This document shows, piece after piece, positions 23,665 to 34,912 of a DNA stretch of 64,000 bases; the first letter of the stretch is position 1, and each line of letters starts with the position of its first letter. Below the pieces are notes generated by a model. It made no database searches. It was not told where the DNA came from and saw nothing but the letters and a program-made list of their open reading frames with translations. The stretch is from NCBI GenBank assembly GCA_020543525.1, contig JAHYIO010000028.1, forward strand, positions 868,001 through 932,000, read 5' to 3'. Position numbers and translations under genes: made by a program. The DNA is from Coriolopsis trogii (lineage: Eukaryota; Basidiomycota; Agaricomycetes; Polyporales; Polyporaceae).

Positions 23665-25147
23665 TTAATAGGTCGAGCCGATGGGACCAGTCTTGATGTT
23701 CGAGAAGACGACGGAGGCACCCGCGTTCTGGCTCTCGATCGTGGTGGGGATACCCGAGTTGGTTGCGCAGGGTCCGCGGGAGACACCGGGGTTGGTCGCG
23801 GGGACGTCGGTCGGGTAGTCGCTGTCGAGCCAGAGCATGTTGACGGCGTGGTCGTCCCAGATGCTCATGACGAGCGCCATGCCCTGCTGGAAGGCGTTGC
23901 CCATCTGGGCGAGCCCGCCGAGCTTCTCGAACGTGTTGTTGTCGCCGAACGCGGTCTTCTGCGCGTTGCAGAACGCGTCGGTGATGGAGTCAAAGGTGCC
24001 CATGCCGGGGATGTTCGTCTTCGAGTTCGCGATCACCTTGCCGTTCTGGACGTAGAGGCGGCGGATCTCGGACAGCTGGCCCGACGTCTGGTTGTTGTTC
24101 GTCAGGAACTGGGTCACGACCGTGAACTTCTGGTTCGTGTTGACGGTCTTGCCCGGCCCGAGGAAGGTCTGGTCGCCCATGCGCCACGAGTTGAAGTCGC
24201 AGCCGTCCTTGTCGCAGATGCCCTCGGCGCGTTCATCGCCGTCGCCGCACTGTGTGCCCGAGCAGCGCGTCTGGCCGTTGACGCTGCAGACGTGAGGGGT
24301 GACGGCGGCACCGTTCATGTTCGCCTCCCAGATGTCCATCTCGTTACAGCAGGTACCGAAGTTACCCGACCCTGCGTTCGGGTCGTTGGACGAAGGAGCC
24401 CAGCCGTTGATGTTGGCCTGACGCGCGAGAATCAGCCTCGTGGTGCAAGTATGAGTAAGAGACTGCTTTACCTCGCCGTTGATGAACTTGATATCGTGCG
24501 GGCACTGGGTGTCACAGTATCCGGTACCGAACTTCGCGCCAGCCTTGTTGTTGGGGAAGCGGGACTTGCCACCGTCAGCGTCCATCTCGACGAAGTAGAG
24601 CGCGCCGTTGAGACCACAGGGGAGGTTCGACATGTCGACATCGAAGGTGAACTCCTGGTTCTTGAGGTTGAACATCTGGTATTGGTTGTCGCTGGCGTCC
24701 ATGAGGTAGACACGCGAACCGATGTTCTTCGAGTACGGGCCTTGCGTCACGAACTTGAGCGTGAGCTGGTTGCCGCTGGTGGTGATACCGTAGGTGCCTA
24801 GTCGATTGCTCAGTACGCGCCTGCGAGTAGCAAAGATCGTAAACAGTGAGCATACCGGCATAGTCAGCACCGTCGACAGCGCAGTTCTGCGCGCAGGTGA
24901 CGGGGTCGGGGCAGAGCGAAGTGTCCCAGGTGTTGCCGGTGTAGCAGTTGTTGCTGCCACTGGTGGAGTGGAGCCAACGCCAGTTGGAGTCGAGCACAAC
25001 GGAGTGCTGCGCGGTCTGGCAGTTGTTCTTGGACGTGCACGTCGACACAGTCAGGCGAGGGTGGTTCTCCGCCGTCAGGGTACCGACTTGCTGACCGTAA
25101 ACGGTCGCAAGGAAGGAGAAAGCGAGAAGAGCTGCTGAGGGGAACAT
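23665..25147 (-). CDS. cel7: GH7 cellobiohydrolase without a cellulose-binding module
   Basis: Secreted processive cellulase that releases cellobiose from the reducing ends of cellulose. Exons: 24856-25147, 24472-24797 and 23665-24417, giving 456 residues. The 51-nt second intron keeps the frame open and could be missed. A signal peptide of about 18 residues ([18 protein letters not shown]) precedes [14 protein letters not shown]. The catalytic segment [11 protein letters not shown] holds nucleophile Glu, Asp and acid/base Glu in E-x-D-x-x-E spacing. Cysteine pairs and tunnel-loop segments typical of Cel7 are present ([38 protein letters not shown]). The protein ends at TGPIGSTY just after the catalytic core, so linker and CBM1 are absent. 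A TATAAAA box lies about 75 bp upstream. Probably induced by cellulose products. Confidence 0.96.
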
Positions 25148-25916
25148 TGCGAAGAGAGAGGCCGTGGTCGAGAGACAACTGTGAGCTCGATGTAGAACAA
25201 CCGTCGAGCCATGTCAGCTTTTATACCTTCAGATACCCGTTTTCGTTCCTGAAGTTGTCCACCGCATGGTCAGAGAAGGGCGCATATAGCAAGACGGCGC
25301 TGAGCAACATCGCTGTCATCGACGCCGGGCCACCAAGACAGCGAAGGAGGTGAAGGCAGACAACACGACCAGGCCGCCGAGATGCGACCGAGTGGGCACA
25401 GAATAGACGCGTCTGTCACGCATCCTCATCTCGGGATGTACAACCTGCAGACCCGCACTGCGGATGCTCAGTCAAACCGAAGAGATACCGAGTTGAATTG
25501 CACGGACTGACCTCGAGACCTGAGTAGTATTTTTAGGTAGGCTTTCGTTGCCTCGTTTGCTAAAGCGTATATTGAGGAAGACGGAGCGTGGTCCGACGAC
25601 TACCCGTTCCGCGTCCTCGGGCCAGTTCAGTTCTTGCGTGGAGCGATGTCGGCAGACGTAGAACGGTAACGAGGAACGTGTGCTATATTCTTCTGACAAG
25701 CACCGCTGCGCCAAGCACGGGAGCACAGAAGAAGACGGACATGTAGTGGGATCTACTACCGAGCGCGCGCAGGAATATATAGGAAGGAGACGCGGTCACG
25801 TGAGCTGTGGCTGTTGACGCGCGGCGCGTGGGGAACTCGGGGCGAGACGCTGGAGGCGAGTTGCCATACTGCGCGGACAATAGCACTCATCCATCGCCGG
25901 ACACATCGAGAACATC
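25148..25916. promoter_or_regulatory. Divergent promoter region, GH7 and pRiA4b-like gene
   Basis: About 770 bp between two start codons. TATAAAA on the minus strand at 25219-25225 belongs to the GH7 gene. I did not find a clear catabolite-repressor site pair. Confidence 0.55.
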
Positions 25917-27700
25917 ATGAAGAGGCCAAGAGACATCTTCGACACGACCTCCGCCTCCTCTTCTCCCCCCATGCCCCCGTCCAAGCGCCAGTCTTTCCTC
26001 GCAGGCCCCATCCCACCACCGACCTTCCGCTCAGCCTTCCCCGTTCCCTCCTCTCCGTGGGCCTCCTCTGTCCCCCATGACTCTCCGTCAAATCCATTCG
26101 GACTGAACCGCTCTTTCAAAGCCCTCGCTCTGCCCAGAGCGTCCGGGTTCGGGAAGCACATGGTGCTCCGCATGCAGCTCGTCTCCCAGATCGAGAGTCG
26201 TTCTCGATCACGTCGCCTTACTACAGAAGCCCCCTTCCGCATCGTCCAGGTCCCGCTCAACTACTCCTTCCGTCTCCTCCACGAGCTCATCCTCTTCCTC
26301 TTTGCCTCCGATGCTGCCTTGCGTGTCCGGCGACGACGTCGGGTATTCAGTCCCAGCTTGATCCCTCACCAGCCTCCCCCCCGTACGCGGAAGCCCAAAG
26401 CCGAGCTCGAGGTCTTTGGAGAGTCACCCGTCAAGGAGGAGGGCCATGTCTTTGAGGTCTTTGACGATGTGCACGTCTATGCGCTTTCATATCGTCCGGG
26501 CGTCATCAAGGCGGGCTCAGGCAAGTTGTATGCGAAATTGTCCAGCGCTCGGGAGCGCAGGCTCTTCCCTGCAAGCTCTGATGACGACGAAGAAGATGGC
26601 GATGTTTTCGGGAGTACCGCTATGAAACTGCCTACCAGCGAAGACGAAGATGAGTGGGATTGGGAAGCCGAGGACGACTTCATGTTGTCCAATGTTTGGA
26701 CAGATGGGATTGATCTCAAGAAGGGTATCATATATGTATGTCGCCACTTGCATGCCATCCGCTCACCTTCTCATCTCTTGCGCTTGCATACAGCATCATA
26801 CGCCTTCTACATCCATCCACATCACCGTCAACCAGGCCCGCGTAGCCCCACGCAAAGGTAGCGGCAACACCCCGTATGTCTTCTTAGCTCGTGGCGGCAC
26901 CAACGGCGCGGTTCGCATCGCGAACGTCGTGCCCGGCCCCATGCCCACTGACGAGGAGATCAAGGAGAACATGAACGTCAGTTCGCCCTCACAACGAAAG
27001 GGCAAGAAGAAGGACGCCAAAGACAAGGAGAAGGAGAAGAGGTCCATCTTCACCATCACAGAAGACGACTTTGAAGAGGTCGACGACCTCGACGACGGCG
27101 AACAGGCGAGCACGGAGCACCTCGAGCGCTGGAACGCACACGACGCCTTCCAACGCTTCCTCGCGCACGAGGCCGCTCGCGAGCGTGCCATGCGCAAACA
27201 TCTCAACCCCGCCCCATCGTCCTCAGCTACCACCCCTGCGCTCGGCACCTCGCATTTATCACGCTCTAACGTCGTGCTTGGGGTACGGTCGCACACTCCC
27301 TCACACGTCCGCGCGTCCCGACACCCATTCTACGCCCAAGGCAAGGGGGCCTCGTCTTCCTCCGTCTCGCTCGCGCCGTCGAGCCCGAGCACGCTGCCGA
27401 TCGTGCTCCCCTCGTCCGACTTCGACGGGGACGGCGAGGCGTGGTCGGATCAGGACTTTGACTTTGAGCGCACGTCCGAAGCCGAGCCCTACGCCCACTC
27501 TGATCCCGACCTCGACGAGGACGCGGACGACACAGCGAGGGTGGGCGCACCTCGTGGGAGAGGGAGGGTACGGGCACGGGTGTACGAGATCGAGCTGCCG
27601 GTGCATACACCCTACCCGGCGAACGCGAGCGTGCGGAGGCGGGTGCAGCGAGTCGGACGGCGGATTGAGCGGCAGACGAGCAAGGGGTTGAGCGAGATGA

Positions 27701-27771
<71 letters not shown>

Positions 27772-28068
27772 GACCAGCGGGACGAGCTGGATCCGTCGCA
27801 GGAGAAGGAGACTGGGGAGGGAGAGGAGGAGGAGAACACTGAGGAGGACGCAGGGGGCGTGGATGACCCAACGGTGAGGGTACAGGGGCTTGCGCCGGTT
27901 TTTGCGGCCAAGGGCCCGGTTGTGTTTGAGTATGAGGACGTCCATGGGCCCGGAGATGAGGAGGATGAGAGGGGCTTGGATGATGAGGATAGCGATGATG
28001 ATGGCGTTTGGGAGGACGGGAGTGTGTGTTTTGGGACTTGGGATGGGGACTCTGATGAGGAGGTTTGA
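25917..28068 (+). CDS. Protein with plasmid pRiA4b ORF-3-like domain and long acidic tail
   Basis: Role unknown. Two exons, 25917-26735 and 26794-28068, give 697 residues. The N-terminus is disordered (MKRPRDIFDTTSASSS). Residues about 105-140 (APFRIVQVPLNYSFRLLHEL, then ILFLF) followed by GHVFEVFDDVHVYAL resemble the start of the pRiA4b ORF-3 fold. The later block EDDFMLSNVWTDGIDLKKG, then IIY and SIHITVN, matches its closing strands, with a long acidic insertion between. The second half is low complexity: Lys-rich, Ser/Pro-rich and a run of 22 Asp within an acidic tail that ends in WDGDSDEEV. Such acidic tails are common in chromatin or ribosome-assembly proteins, but that is only a hint. 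The family call rests on pattern memory. Confidence 0.6.
27703..27768. repeat. Pure (GAC)22 microsatellite coding poly-Asp
   Basis: Twenty-two uninterrupted GAC triplets in frame give 22 Asp. No synonymous GAT breaks the run although the flanking acidic codons vary, so replication slippage in recent time is likely. It also creates long spurious minus-strand frames of Val, Ser or Arg. Confidence 0.95.
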
Positions 28069-29042
28069 TGTGTAGGGAAGTTGCAGCACTCTGTTTTGCG
28101 CGGTCATTAATTGTCACCGCTAGACTGACCTGCTGGTCCCCATCCTCAGTATTCGCCTACATCATACTGTTAATTCGTCACCTCATATAGGACTGTCGCA
28201 CTATACTTATTGATCTTCACATCCCTACTACATCTCTGCATATAGTCGCATTCTACATATCCATCCTCTCCTCTACTCTGCTCCTCGTTGTATGTAGTAC
28301 ATACACACATCCGGATGCGTCATCGCTAACCGGTAATCACGCATTCTATACACTTATACGTCCCGACCCGAACTCGTCTAGGAAACTCTGGATGTCGTCC
28401 TCCTTGTCTTACCGCAATATAGGGATTGATAGCAGATGGTAACCGTCCAAGTACCAGGGCAGCCGAGCTGAAGCTCACAGGATGAGAGAGCCCTGCAGGC
28501 CGAAGCGACGGATGTGGCAGATTCCGAGACTCCGAGTCCCAGAGGACCCGGGGACGGCTTCAGCAGCCAGCTGTGGGCGCATGGGTGCTGGGTACCATCT
28601 AGGCCTCTGATGGGACGTGCTCGGATATTGCTTCAATCAGAAGTCGCGCTGGTGTCCGGTTGTCCGGTTGACCATTGCAACGGCTGCAATGTACGTGCGC
28701 ACTGCGTACGTGTTTCTTGCTCACGCTTTGGAAAGGCATGACTGTTACTGTACGTAGGCGTTTCGAGCTATAAAGGGACACACGCTATCTCGCGTCGTTG
28801 GTGACTGCCCCGCGCGATGAGCCTGTCGGAGAAGTTCGATGGTATGCAGGAGGATCGTGCAGCGGAGAGAACCCGAGAGGCGGACTCGGAGAGCTTTCAG
28901 TGTTCACCGTGCTGTCTGAGCAAAAGCGCTGCGTGGAGGAAGAGTGATTCGAACGAAACATACGGATATAAACTGGACAGGCCAGGTGAGTCCGACAGGA
29001 TCCATCGTAGGCCTTGCTTGCAAATGAGTACAGCCGGAGGCG
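28069..29042. other. Intergenic flank left of the transposon block, possible gene remnant
   Basis: Nothing convincing is coded. A TATAAAG box near 28770 precedes an ATG at 28817 (MSLSEKFDGMQEDRAAERTR) whose frame runs into the element starting at 29050. It could be the 5' part of a gene cut by the insertions or chance. A CT-rich, AT-richer 3' flank of the acidic-tail gene spans about 28080-28420. Confidence 0.3.
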
Positions 29043-29049
29043 CTATGTA

Positions 29050-29951
29050 CACCGCTGGACACTTTCCCGGTGGAATCCACCGGCGTACCCCTGTCACCTA
29101 GATTTTAGGTGCGACGCCAGGCGATATCCACTTGCCCGGCACGCCAGTGGGATCCGGATGGCACACCGGTGGGATTTCAGTCGGCGGTCGGTGGAATCCA
29201 GGTGGCGAGCGCCTATGGGCCGAGGGGCCCATAAGGGAGGATCAGAGGGCTGATGATGGGCTCAAGGGCTGTAAAAGAGAAAAAGATTTTCCCGATCAGA
29301 GTCTCGAAACAATGCTATGCTTCATGATTTCACTCAGAGTAGCCATTACGCCAAACAGCTGCAACAGCAATCCAAAGTACAATGGCTATAACACGGTTTT
29401 GCAGGCAATACTTAGCAAATTCTTTCGACACATACACCGTGCATACACACCCTGCACGGTGTGTGACTCGGTCTCTGTGCAAAGCGTATATCATTACCTG
29501 TATCCTTCTTGCCCTGTCAGTATCCTAGTGCAACACATTAGTGACTTCATGCAAGTGACTGGTGGGTGTATGAGTCCTAGAGACCTGCAGATGGACCATC
29601 AGGTTTGCAATATATAATATTTATAAACCCATCTTCACTAAACTTGTTTGGTGCAGTTGTTAACTGTGCTGAAAAGCATGAGGAAAGTCGGGGTTCGAGA
29701 CTCTGATCGGGAAAATCTTTTTCTCTTTTACAGCCCTTGAGCCCATCATCAGCCCTCTGATCCTCCCTTATGGGCCCCTCGGCCCATAGGCGCTCGCCAC
29801 CTGGATTCCACCGACCGCCGACTGAAATCCCACCGGTGTGCCATCCGGATCCCACTGGCGTGCCGGGCAAGTGGATATCGCCTGGCGTCGCACCTAAAAT
29901 CTAGGTGACAGGGGTCGCCGGTGAATTCCACCGGGAAAGTGTGCAGCAGTG
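29050..29951. mobile_element. Non-autonomous CACTG-ended transposon with about 259-bp inverted arms
   Basis: The left arm 29050-29308 and right arm 29694-29951 are near-perfect inverted copies; both read the same 59-residue frame (MPGTPVGSGWHTGG...). The ends are CACCGCTGGACACTTTCCC on the left and the complement of CACTGCTGCACACTTTCCC on the right, so the termini are CACYG. A 2-bp TA flanks each side (29048-29049, 29952-29953). The 385-bp middle codes for nothing recognised and holds a 10-bp hairpin stem (29434-29443 with 29453-29462). The termini and 2-3 bp duplication suit the CACTA/CMC group, which includes fungal Plavaka elements. No transposase is present, so it would need one in trans. 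Confidence 0.85.
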
Positions 29952-29953
29952 TA

Positions 29954-30824
29954 TGGGGATGGGCAACGCCTCTGACACCCGTGGATGGCTTAGTCATCAG
30001 ACGCCCGCACGAAATGTGGGTCCTCTCCTAGCAAACGCCTTTTTGGCGCCCAATATGTGTCCATAGGATGGACGGGTTTCTAGACAATAACGCGCGAGAT
30101 ACGTGCAGAATATCCTTCGCATTATGCAGAAATAGCCTATTTGGCAAGAACTATTATGATATAAGGCTATCTGCAAGTAAAAGTAATGTACAGACCCCAC
30201 AAATGCAAAGTGACCCCAAGCTATGACTTCGGAATGGCTGCAGTCTCAGCAGAAACTGATGACAGAGAGAGATTTCTGCACAATTAAGTGTAGACTATCT
30301 ATTGGCAATATACGCGACGGTCACATTCTGTATGCAAGCCATGGGGCGAGAAGGGGCCAGTGCGTGAGTTGCGCGCGACCCCGCGCGCGCGAAGTCGCAA
30401 ACCACGTGACGGTATAAACATACACCGTCGCGTCGCGTCGCGCCCGCTTGCGCAGGGCGTCTGGTGGGTGTCCCGAGCGTGCGCGAAGTTTTGCAGCATA
30501 TCCACTTGGAGTTTCACCATCAAAACATTTGCGCTCGCCGTTTGAGTACATAATCTAGTGCTTCACCGTCGAAAATCCTGTTTAGTGGCTTTGTGAGCAC
30601 CAAATTCCGGGTGTAGCTTGGCGATTAGGGAACCTATTTTGATATTTTTACGGCCAATCACTAGAACAATACCTTTCATTCCAAACGCACCATCGAATGA
30701 GGCACTCAGAGGTGTCAAGCAAGCAGCATTCTTCACGCACATTTGGTACCACCTTTCATGAGTGTCTCATAACATACCAAATACAAACAAACAAAACTGG
30801 TCTGGCGGGCGTTGCCCATCCCCA
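29954..30824. mobile_element. Element A: 18-bp terminal repeats, 7-bp flanking repeat
   Basis: Starts TGGGGATGGGCAACGCC at 29954 and ends GGGCGTTGCCCATCCCCA at 30807-30824, exact inverted copies over 17 bp. The 7-bp word CTATGTA flanks it at 29043-29049 (now separated by the CACTG element) and 30825-30831. Between the ends I find no transposase; there is a GC-rich CGCG block around 30380-30450. A non-autonomous DNA transposon is the simplest reading. The superfamily is not assigned. Confidence 0.65.
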
Positions 30825-30849
30825 CTATGTATGGGGATGGGCAACGCCC
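30807..30849. repeat. 43-bp perfect palindrome at the A/B junction
   Basis: Two perfect 18-bp arms (GGGCGTTGCCCATCCCCA and its complement) surround CTATGTA. It is formed by the right end of element A, the shared 7-bp repeat and the left end of element B. It can extrude a cruciform or hairpin. Confidence 0.9.
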
Positions 30850-31837
30850 ACTAGCCGGTGTCCTGCTTATGTAACGTAGGCGCGCAGATAATGGTCCCAA
30901 TCTAATGCGATATCTCGTTCGCTTACTTGTGCAGCCTCATCGAAGCGAGCTCAAAATGATCAAGAGTGAGATTCGATCGTAATTCCATGGCACAAGAGGC
31001 CTTCTTGGCAGCTCTCGAGACGTTAATGCACACTGAAGCCTCAGGATAACTGAGAGGACCTCCCAAAACCAATCCTACTCTGATGATGAGGACAAGATGC
31101 CTGTCCCAAGGCTGAAACCTGCAGAAAGGGACGGGCTGGGCTAATGCAACTTGACCTATGAAGCCGGTGCCTCCTTTTCCCAGAAGGTATCTCGAGATTT
31201 CAGACATGATTGGTTGTGCTCCAGGCTATATACATTACTTGTGAACTGAAAGAATGCGAATGTGCCATATTGGAGAATGACGTCAGGAGTTGTCGGAGAC
31301 TTTGCGTGATATATCCCCAGAGCCAGTCTGCCTGAGGCCCGCGCTACAGCGACGGGCACGGGCGCTACTCGAGCGCTAAGGTGGTCACACACCCCTTCTA
31401 CGCCACTTTTGCAGCCAGGTTTCTGACTCCCATGCTCATTTCTCACAAAACCACCTCACCAAAAGCACATGCAGATTCACTGTGACTAGAGATCCTTCAA
31501 AGTGGAATTTTGCGAGACTATCAATTTTACTTATCTGGACAATATGGACGTGATGCGAAAATCGATTCCGAAGAAATTGTTGTATACCTAGTTCTATACA
31601 CATTCCGAAGCTTCAGAGGGGGCATAGGAGGCTCACAGCGAGTGGGATCTGGCATGGACATGGTATGCCATCCTCTTGCGCGCCTAAGGCAGTCTGAGCG
31701 ACAAGCCAGATGAGATAACAGCGGCCTGCCGGACAAGCCGAGAATTATCTTTGCTGTTTTCTTATCTCCAGGGCTAAGCGAGGCTTGGGCGCTCGGACGC
31801 GCGCTAGCTCGGTAAACCCGGGCGTTGCCCATCCCCA
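30832..31837. mobile_element. Element B: same 18-bp terminal repeats as element A
   Basis: A 1006-bp segment from TGGGGATGGGCAACGCCC (30832-30849) to its inverted copy at 31820-31837, flanked by CTATGTA at 30825-30831 and 31838-31844. Beyond the terminal 18 bp its sequence does not resemble element A. Minus-strand frames at 30923-31207 and 31156-31446 have no known domain. It is probably a second non-autonomous family member served by the same transposase. Confidence 0.65.
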
Positions 31838-31844
31838 CTATGTA

Positions 31845-33589
31845 CCGCTCTCCCGTCCACCCGCAGTGACACTGCATCCATACTGGTAAGCACACACACA
31901 CATATTCCAACCGTCAGTGGGAGTCTCTTTATCCTCGAAGGAATCGGCACTTGAACAAATGTCACCAAATGGTCACCAATGCGCTCGACGGTCGACCCTC
32001 AGGCCTCAGCCTGCAGACGTCGTGTGGGCGGTCAATTGGTGAACGATCGCAGTCGTCATTATATTGAATGATCGGAGGCATCCTTGCTCGTCGCGCCGTC
32101 GTCATCAGTGTGTAGTAGGGGTGTTGACTCACAGGTCGGTGGCTGCACCGCCAGCGGAGGTATTCCAGGCCCCAGGGTCCCTCCCATTCTGAAGCGAAGC
32201 TGTCTATCGAGTTCGAGCCCTGAATGTTTGGTGTAGCCGTCCGTGCCACTGTCAAGCATTGGTCACCACGCCGAGCTTGAGTGTATTAGGTACGCGTCCA
32301 ACGGTCGCATAGCGGAGCGCGATTGGATTTGACCGTCACTATTTGAAGGTGCTGATTCGTCGTCGCTAAACAACATGGTGCCTCAGTGGTACCTCTCGAT
32401 TGCGCACGGACGAAGGTTCGAGCCCATCGGTCGGGGGTCGGCGATGGATGAAGCGTTTTGGACTGCGTCATGCGTCCGAACGTTGTCGTGGGCAGGTAAT
32501 ACAGGATTTTCATCACCAGAATGTGGCATAGAAAGCTGATCGTATGCTTTCTAAGGTGGCCGTGGTTGGTTCGCGGGAGGACGAAGGAGAGGGGGTGATG
32601 GAACGTTCGGAACCATATCGAGACCCATCGCGCGCACTAGCGCGCACGCTGGTCGGACTGACCATCGATGCGACAAATGTATGTACCGTCTCCCGTGGTT
32701 TTCTCTGACATCATGATTCATTTTAGCTCGTTCTCGTCCTCGAGTTATGACGCAGAGCGTGGTCAGCGAAAAATTCTAGCTCCATTTCTCACTCACAAGT
32801 TCCTGATATTCATCAAAGAGATTCTTCAGTGCGTATGCATGTCCAACTTTCCTGGATAAGCATAGAATGTTGCTTGTTCATGCGCATCAATTGCTTAGGG
32901 CTTCTTTGCCGGGTGCCTGGTACCTTCCGCTCCTACGGGCTACAAGCACTGGATATGGAGAGGCCACTGGTTTTGAGAGTATGTATTTTCCGGCATTTTC
33001 CTGAGGGTTGATTGGTTGGAGCATTATTGTCTGGAATCAGTCCAGTCAAGGACGAAATCCGTAGGCGAAAGAAAACTAGCCGAGAAATCGGTGGGCGAGC
33101 GTCCCAGTCATGTGTGAGTGTATGTTAGATCTTCTCCGCATTGTCCGAGTGAGCTTCAATTGAAAGGTTGAGATGCCCAGAAATCAGACTAACTGACGGG
33201 GGGGATGGAAAAGAGAAAGAGGATGGATGAATCATGAAGGGTATACCCGGCGGCTATCAGGGGGAAAGTAGCATATGCTAGCCGGATTAGGCAAGGGGGG
33301 TACTTGATGGGCGTGTGGCTGGAATCCGGACAAGGTTGGTCGTCGCCCATCAACCCAAGTCTATTATCGCTTACGACCCTCTGCCAACCAACCCGATGTC
33401 TGCCAAGTCCGTTAGCCGCACTTTCTCCTTAGCGTCATGATAAAAACTCCCCCCGCACATGTTAACCCAGTTCACCCTCCCCCTCGGCGATAGCTGCACA
33501 TCCTTCCCTACCTCCAGTACATGTCGTCCAGCCACTGATCCGGGTTTACCTGGAAAAGCCACTACTGGGAAATCCGGCTCTTGAGCCTC
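31845..33589. other. Gene-poor region right of the transposon block
   Basis: About 1.7 kb with no supported gene, RNA or repeat. Its right end is the promoter of the rhodopsin-fold gene. Confidence 0.4.
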
Positions 33590-34912
33590 ATGACTTTTGT
33601 CGTAACTATCCGTGGTATGTCCCTCGCGACTGTGTTCAATACCGCTCCGATTTATTCACTTCCGACTCTTTCTCTCCGCAGTACTCGCGACGGTACTCCC
33701 CGCCATAGCTATTGGCCTTACTTCCCTCAGGCTATACTACCGATGGTCTCGCCATCATCTTGGCTGGGATGATGCCTGGGCCGCCTTCGCCATCGTTTGT
33801 GCATTCTTCTTGTGTGGGGGCGCCTGGACGAGGAGCGACACACCGCGTGAGTTCCTTGCGATACGAGTACTCGGAGTACGCCTCTAATTTGTATTTTAGT
33901 GACAGGACCATTCCACCATGGGCTCCGTGTGCGTGTGATTGGCTACTACATCCTCAATGTCGCTTTCACCTGTCTCCTTTGGTGCGCATCCTTTCGTGAA
34001 TACTATGACCGCACGGGGCTCTGACGCATATCCAAAGGTCTTCTCGGATGAGCATCCTCTTTTCTATAATACGGCTCATACCGTACATGATGAGAATGCG
34101 ATTTTACGCGTACATGAGTGCCGTCCTTTTCGGCCTTATGTGGGCGGCACTCCTTATTCTCAAAATTGCTATATGCGAGAGCAATCCCGAGTGGAAGCAT
34201 TTGCCGGGTGCGCAATGTGTCTTGGGTCCTGCAGTCGCTGGCGTCGAGCTCGGCAGTGCGTGTATATTTCTCCTCCGATATACCTGATTGCTTATTGGAC
34301 CGTGCGTACAGCGGATTTCATCGCTGATGTTATTCTCGTGGTCATGCCTATACGACTTCTCTGGCGAATCAAGCTTTCCCCCACCAGGCGTACCATCCTC
34401 ACCGGCATATTCTCCGCCAGTCTCTTCACCACCATCACCAGTATCGTCCACGGTGTCTACGTCCTGAGTGACAACCGCAATGCGGAAGGTATCTGGGCCC
34501 ACGTCTTGGTGTGTTCTCTACCCATCCCCTGCTACTCTCATGATGTACTTACGAGGACCTTTCTCCGTAGGCCTCCACTGCGATGATGGTTTGCAACCTC
34601 GCCGTTCTCGTAACGTGGCTCATGCGCGCTCTCGGACACCGCGAAGAGAGCGAGCTGCATACTTCGGACCGCACCCCGGGCCACTCCAGCGGCGCGACGC
34701 CCGCAAAGGATCTCACGACGCTACGCTTCAACCACAATACGGGCCCAATTGTCCTCCAGTCGTTCGACAAGGATGGCGATCCTGATGCCCCTGGCAAGTC
34801 GACGATACGCTCCATTGGCTCCATCGAGTCCCTCGCGCACGCAGACCTCCCAAGCACGAGTGGAAAACCCCCCAAGGCTGACGATCACGATCACGATTCT
34901 GCTACGGCGTGA
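33590..34912 (+). CDS. Fungal rhodopsin-fold (PTH11-related) seven-helix membrane protein
   Basis: Predicted plasma-membrane protein of the fungal rhodopsin domain group, often treated as GPCR-like; the ligand is unknown. A 25-nt first exon (33590-33614, MTFVVTIR plus one base) joins 33682 in frame to VLATVLPAIAIGLTSLRLYY. Family marks follow: RHHLGWDDAWAAFA, GYYILNVAFTCLLW, then RMSILFSIIRLIP, TDFIADVILVVMPIRLLWRI, RRTILTGIFSASLFTTITSI and AMMVCNLAVLVTWLMRALG. At least five introns of 50-70 nt are present. The hydrophilic C-tail (about 100 residues) is rich in Ser, Asp and His, ending DHDHDSATA, and would be cytosolic. There is no N-terminal CFEM domain. Confidence 0.85.

Noticed and set aside
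23614..24801. Plus-strand open frame of 395 codons
   Set aside because: Antisense to the GH7 gene; its residues are a shadow of the codon-biased cellobiohydrolase exons.
27266..28117. Minus-strand frames with long Arg or Val runs
   Set aside because: Produced by reading the (GAC)22 tract backwards; no independent support.
29954..31837. Reading elements A and B as paired LTRs (both start TG and end CA)
   Set aside because: Their interiors do not resemble each other and the ends are 18-bp inverted repeats, which LTRs lack.
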